Made by a program: the position numbers and the translations under genes
Shown: piece after piece, positions 6,217 through 7,815 of the stretch
Position numbering within the stretch: the stretch's first letter is position 1
Layout: every line of letters starts with the position of its first letter
DNA from: an uncultured Lachnospiraceae bacterium
Lineage (GTDB): Bacteria > Bacillota > Clostridia > Lachnospirales > Lachnospiraceae
NCBI GenBank assembly: GCA_902766655.1
Contig: CACXEL010000088.1
Location: 1 to 7,815, forward strand
Direction of reading: 5' to 3'
DNA: 7,815 bases
The notes under the pieces: model-generated
Told to the model about the DNA's origin: nothing
The model's input: only the letters and a program-made list of their open reading frames with translations
The model's database searches: none

Positions 6217-7242
6217 TCAGATGACGTCAACGCCCTTTTCGCCGGCAACGATCTCACCGATCACAAATCCCTTCTCGCCTGCAGACGCGATGGCTGCCAG
6301 GGCAGCGTCCTTATCCGCCGGAGAGACGGCCAGGACCATGCCGATGCCCATATTATAGGTGTTATACATCATATGCTCTTCAATCTTCCCCGTCTCGGCC
6401 AGGAGCCTGAAGAGGGCCGGCACCTCATAGCTGTCCTTGCGGATCTGCGCGCGGATCCCGTCCCGGAGCATGCGGGGCACATTCTCGTAGAAGCCGCCGC
6501 CGGTGATGTGACTGCAGCCTCTGACACGCACACCCGCCTCCCGGATGCTCTTGAGAGCCTTGACATAAATCTTGGTGGGCTTTATGAGCGCCTCGCCGAG
6601 AGTGGTCCCCAGCTCGTCGTAATAGGTATTCAGGGCCTCCCGCTCCATGGGAAAGACCTTGCGGACCAGGGAGAAGCCGTTGGAGTGGACACCGGAGGAG
6701 GCCATGCCGATCAGGACGTCGCCGGCCTCGATTTCAGCGCCGGTGATGATGTTCTTCTCGTCGCAGACGCCGACAGAGAAGCCCGCCAGGTCATACTCGT
6801 CCTCCGGATAGAAGCCGGGCATCTCGGCGGTCTCGCCGCCGATGAGGGAACAGCCGGCCTGCAGGCAGCCTTCCGCCACGCCCTTCACGATCTCCGCGAT
6901 TTTCTCCGGGTAGTTGCGCCCGCAGGCGATATAGTCGAGGAAGAAAAGGGGCTCACCGCCCGCGCAGGCCACGTCGTTCACGCACATCGCCACGCAGTCG
7001 ATTCCGACCGTATCGTGCTTGTCCATAAGAAAAGCCAGTTTGAGCTTGGTCCCCACGCCATCCGTCCCGGAGAGCAGGACAGGATGCTCCATATCCTTGA
7101 AGCCCGCGGCGGAAAAGGCGCCCGAAAAACCGCCGAGTCCGCCCAGTACCTCGGGCCGCATGGTCTTTTTGACATGCTCCTTCATCAGCTCCACCGACCT
7201 GTAGCCGGCTTCGATATCCACGCCTGCACTCTTATAATCCAT
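6217..7242 (-). CDS. purM: Phosphoribosylformylglycinamidine cyclo-ligase (AIR synthetase)
   Basis: The enzyme closes the imidazole ring of FGAM using ATP to give AIR, the fifth step of purine synthesis, as a cytoplasmic homodimer of the PurM/ThiL/SelD fold. The 341 residues are a normal full length. Diagnostic stretches are [14 protein letters not shown] (57-70), [41 protein letters not shown] and [15 protein letters not shown]. The ATG at 7242 is preceded by AAGGAGG with a five-base spacer, and a TGA abuts it (TGAATG), so initiation could be coupled to translation of the upstream gap. The stop is at 6217-6219. purE is upstream and purN downstream on the same strand. Confidence 0.96.
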   Translation of the reverse strand: MDYKSAGVDIEAGYRSVELMKEHVKKTMRPEVLGGLGGFSGAFSAAGFKDMEHPVLLSGTDGVGTKLKLAFLMDKHDTVGIDCVAMCVNDVACAGGEPLFFLDYIACGRNYPEKIAEIVKGVAEGCLQAGCSLIGGETAEMPGFYPEDEYDLAGFSVGVCDEKNIITGAEIEAGDVLIGMASSGVHSNGFSLVRKVFPMEREALNTYYDELGTTLGEALIKPTKIYVKALKSIREAGVRVRGCSHITGGGFYENVPRMLRDGIRAQIRKDSYEVPALFRLLAETGKIEEHMMYNTYNMGIGMVLAVSPADKDAALAAIASAGEKGFVIGEIVAGEKGVDVI

Positions 7243-7362
7243 TCATGCCTCCTTAAGGGAAATAAAAACAGCCTCGAAAGTCCCGGACCGGATCCATTGC
7301 AAAGGTCCGGCCGCGGTCATGCGATGCCGGTCAGTCACATCCTTGTAAATTCCCTGCATCAT
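7243..7362 (-). CDS. Possible 39-codon ORF in the purE-purM gap, stopping against purM
   Basis: An open frame starts at tandem ATGs (7362, 7359) and runs 39 codons, beginning MMQGIYKDVTDRH and ending SLKEA, to a TGA that directly touches the purM ATG. The purM ribosome binding site forms its last codons. The frame is also in phase with purE: the whole gap after the purE TGA has no other stop. I see no convincing ribosome binding site before the ATGs and recognise no family. It could be a coupling leader peptide, a decayed extension of PurE, or chance in a GC-rich gap. Confidence 0.2.
   Translation of the reverse strand: MMQGIYKDVTDRHRMTAAGPLQWIRSGTFEAVFISLKEA
7283..7310 (-). other. Hairpin in the purE-purM gap, possible attenuator
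   Basis: CCGGACC and GGTCCGG arms (7304-7310 with 7283-7289) make a perfect 7-bp stem with a 14-base loop. On the minus strand a T-rich stretch, GTTTTTATTTCCC, comes about 15 bases after the stem, too far for a standard terminator. It may tune purM output or mRNA processing. This is visual evidence only. Confidence 0.35.
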
Positions 7363-7401
7363 GCGCCCGGCTTCTGCCGTAACCCATGCTGCCCTGCAGG
7401 T

Positions 7402-7815
7402 TCACTTTGTGTAATTGCGATAGCCCGTCTCCTGGAGCTTTGCGTCCTTGGCCATGACCTGCTCCTTCTGCCTGAGGGAGTAAGCCTTGAGCTTTGCGAG
7501 AAGCTCCCCGTCGGAGACCGCCAGGATCTTGGCCGCCAACAGGGCCGCGTTGGCGCCGCCGCCGATGGCCACGGTCGCGACGGGAATGCCGCTGGGCATC
7601 TGAACGATGGAATACAGGGAATCCCGGCCGCCCAGAGAGGTGGTATGCATGGGAACGCCGATGACCGGCAGTGGGAAGATGGCCGCGCACATACCCGGCA
7701 GATGGGCCGCCATGCCGGCTCCGGCGATGATGACCTTGAGCCCCCGCTCCTCAGCGGTGGACGCGTACTCGAAAAACTCATTGACCTCCCGGTGGGCGGA
7801 AATGATGTGCATCTC
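7402..7815 (-). CDS. purE: N5-carboxyaminoimidazole ribonucleotide mutase, PurE (5' end beyond window)
   Basis: The C-terminal 137 residues of a class I PurE are visible; the true start lies beyond the right edge, about 30-35 residues away judging from the family length of roughly 165-170. The methionine at 7812 is internal, not the start. Diagnostic stretches are [11 protein letters not shown], holding the conserved active-site histidine, [34 protein letters not shown] and [14 protein letters not shown]. The enzyme converts N5-CAIR to CAIR and forms octamers in class I. The GGGAN loop replaces the KAGAAN seen in E. coli. A PurK partner is not visible. The gene ends 159 bases before purM, the widest gap in this otherwise tight operon. 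Confidence 0.95.
   Translation of the reverse strand, partial: EMHIISAHREVNEFFEYASTAEERGLKVIIAGAGMAAHLPGMCAAIFPLPVIGVPMHTTSLGGRDSLYSIVQMPSGIPVATVAIGGGANAALLAAKILAVSDGELLAKLKAYSLRQKEQVMAKDAKLQETGYRNYTK

Noticed and set aside
6147..6257. 37-residue N-terminal extension of PurN
   Set aside because: It overlaps the end of purM and includes the intergenic hairpin; the ATG at 6146 has AAGGAG at good spacing and the family starts there.
7243..7401. Purine riboswitch in the pur operon
   Set aside because: No conserved purine-riboswitch core is visible in this gap. Any operon leader would lie upstream of purE, outside the window.

Overview
The window fits a moderately high-GC member of the Firmicutes, most likely a Clostridia/Lachnospiraceae-type gut anaerobe. 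This is inferred from strong AGGAGG-type ribosome binding sites, a ClpC-type (not ClpA or ClpB) unfoldase, a Bacillus-like OhrR, a YtrA-type GntR regulator, and Pur proteins with Clostridia-style motif variants. The genus cannot be fixed from sequence alone.

Layout. Positions 1-2729 (minus strand) hold a two-gene operon: a small GntR-family regulator followed, with a 4-bp ATGA overlap, by a ClpC-type AAA+ unfoldase whose last ~30-35 residues lie beyond the left edge. Positions 2730-2903 are a divergent control region with two back-to-back extended -10 promoters and a 7-bp-arm inverted repeat between them. Positions 2904-4010 (plus strand) hold a cysteine-type glutathione peroxidase and an OhrR-type MarR peroxide sensor, separated by two tandem hairpins. 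A strong bidirectional terminator (4036-4073) separates this stress block from the purine block. Positions 4217-7815 (minus strand) carry purE (5' end off the right edge), purM, purN and purD in transcription order.

How it works together. The left half looks like a protein-quality-control and redox-stress module: a Clp unfoldase under a coupled repressor-like protein, back to back with a thiol peroxidase and a thiol-switch regulator. The right half encodes steps of de novo IMP synthesis: GAR synthetase (PurD), GAR transformylase (PurN), AIR synthetase (PurM) and the PurE carboxylation step. purF, purC, purL, purB and purH are not in the window.

The most interesting points are the translational coupling of clpC to a GntR regulator instead of a ctsR-mcsA-mcsB context, the symmetric control region shared with gpx, a second cysteine in OhrR placed like that of 2-Cys OhrR proteins, and a 39-codon open frame that fills much of the purE-purM gap and stops directly against the purM start. 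I see no transposon, CRISPR array, tRNA or rRNA, and no clear evidence of a wholly new system.
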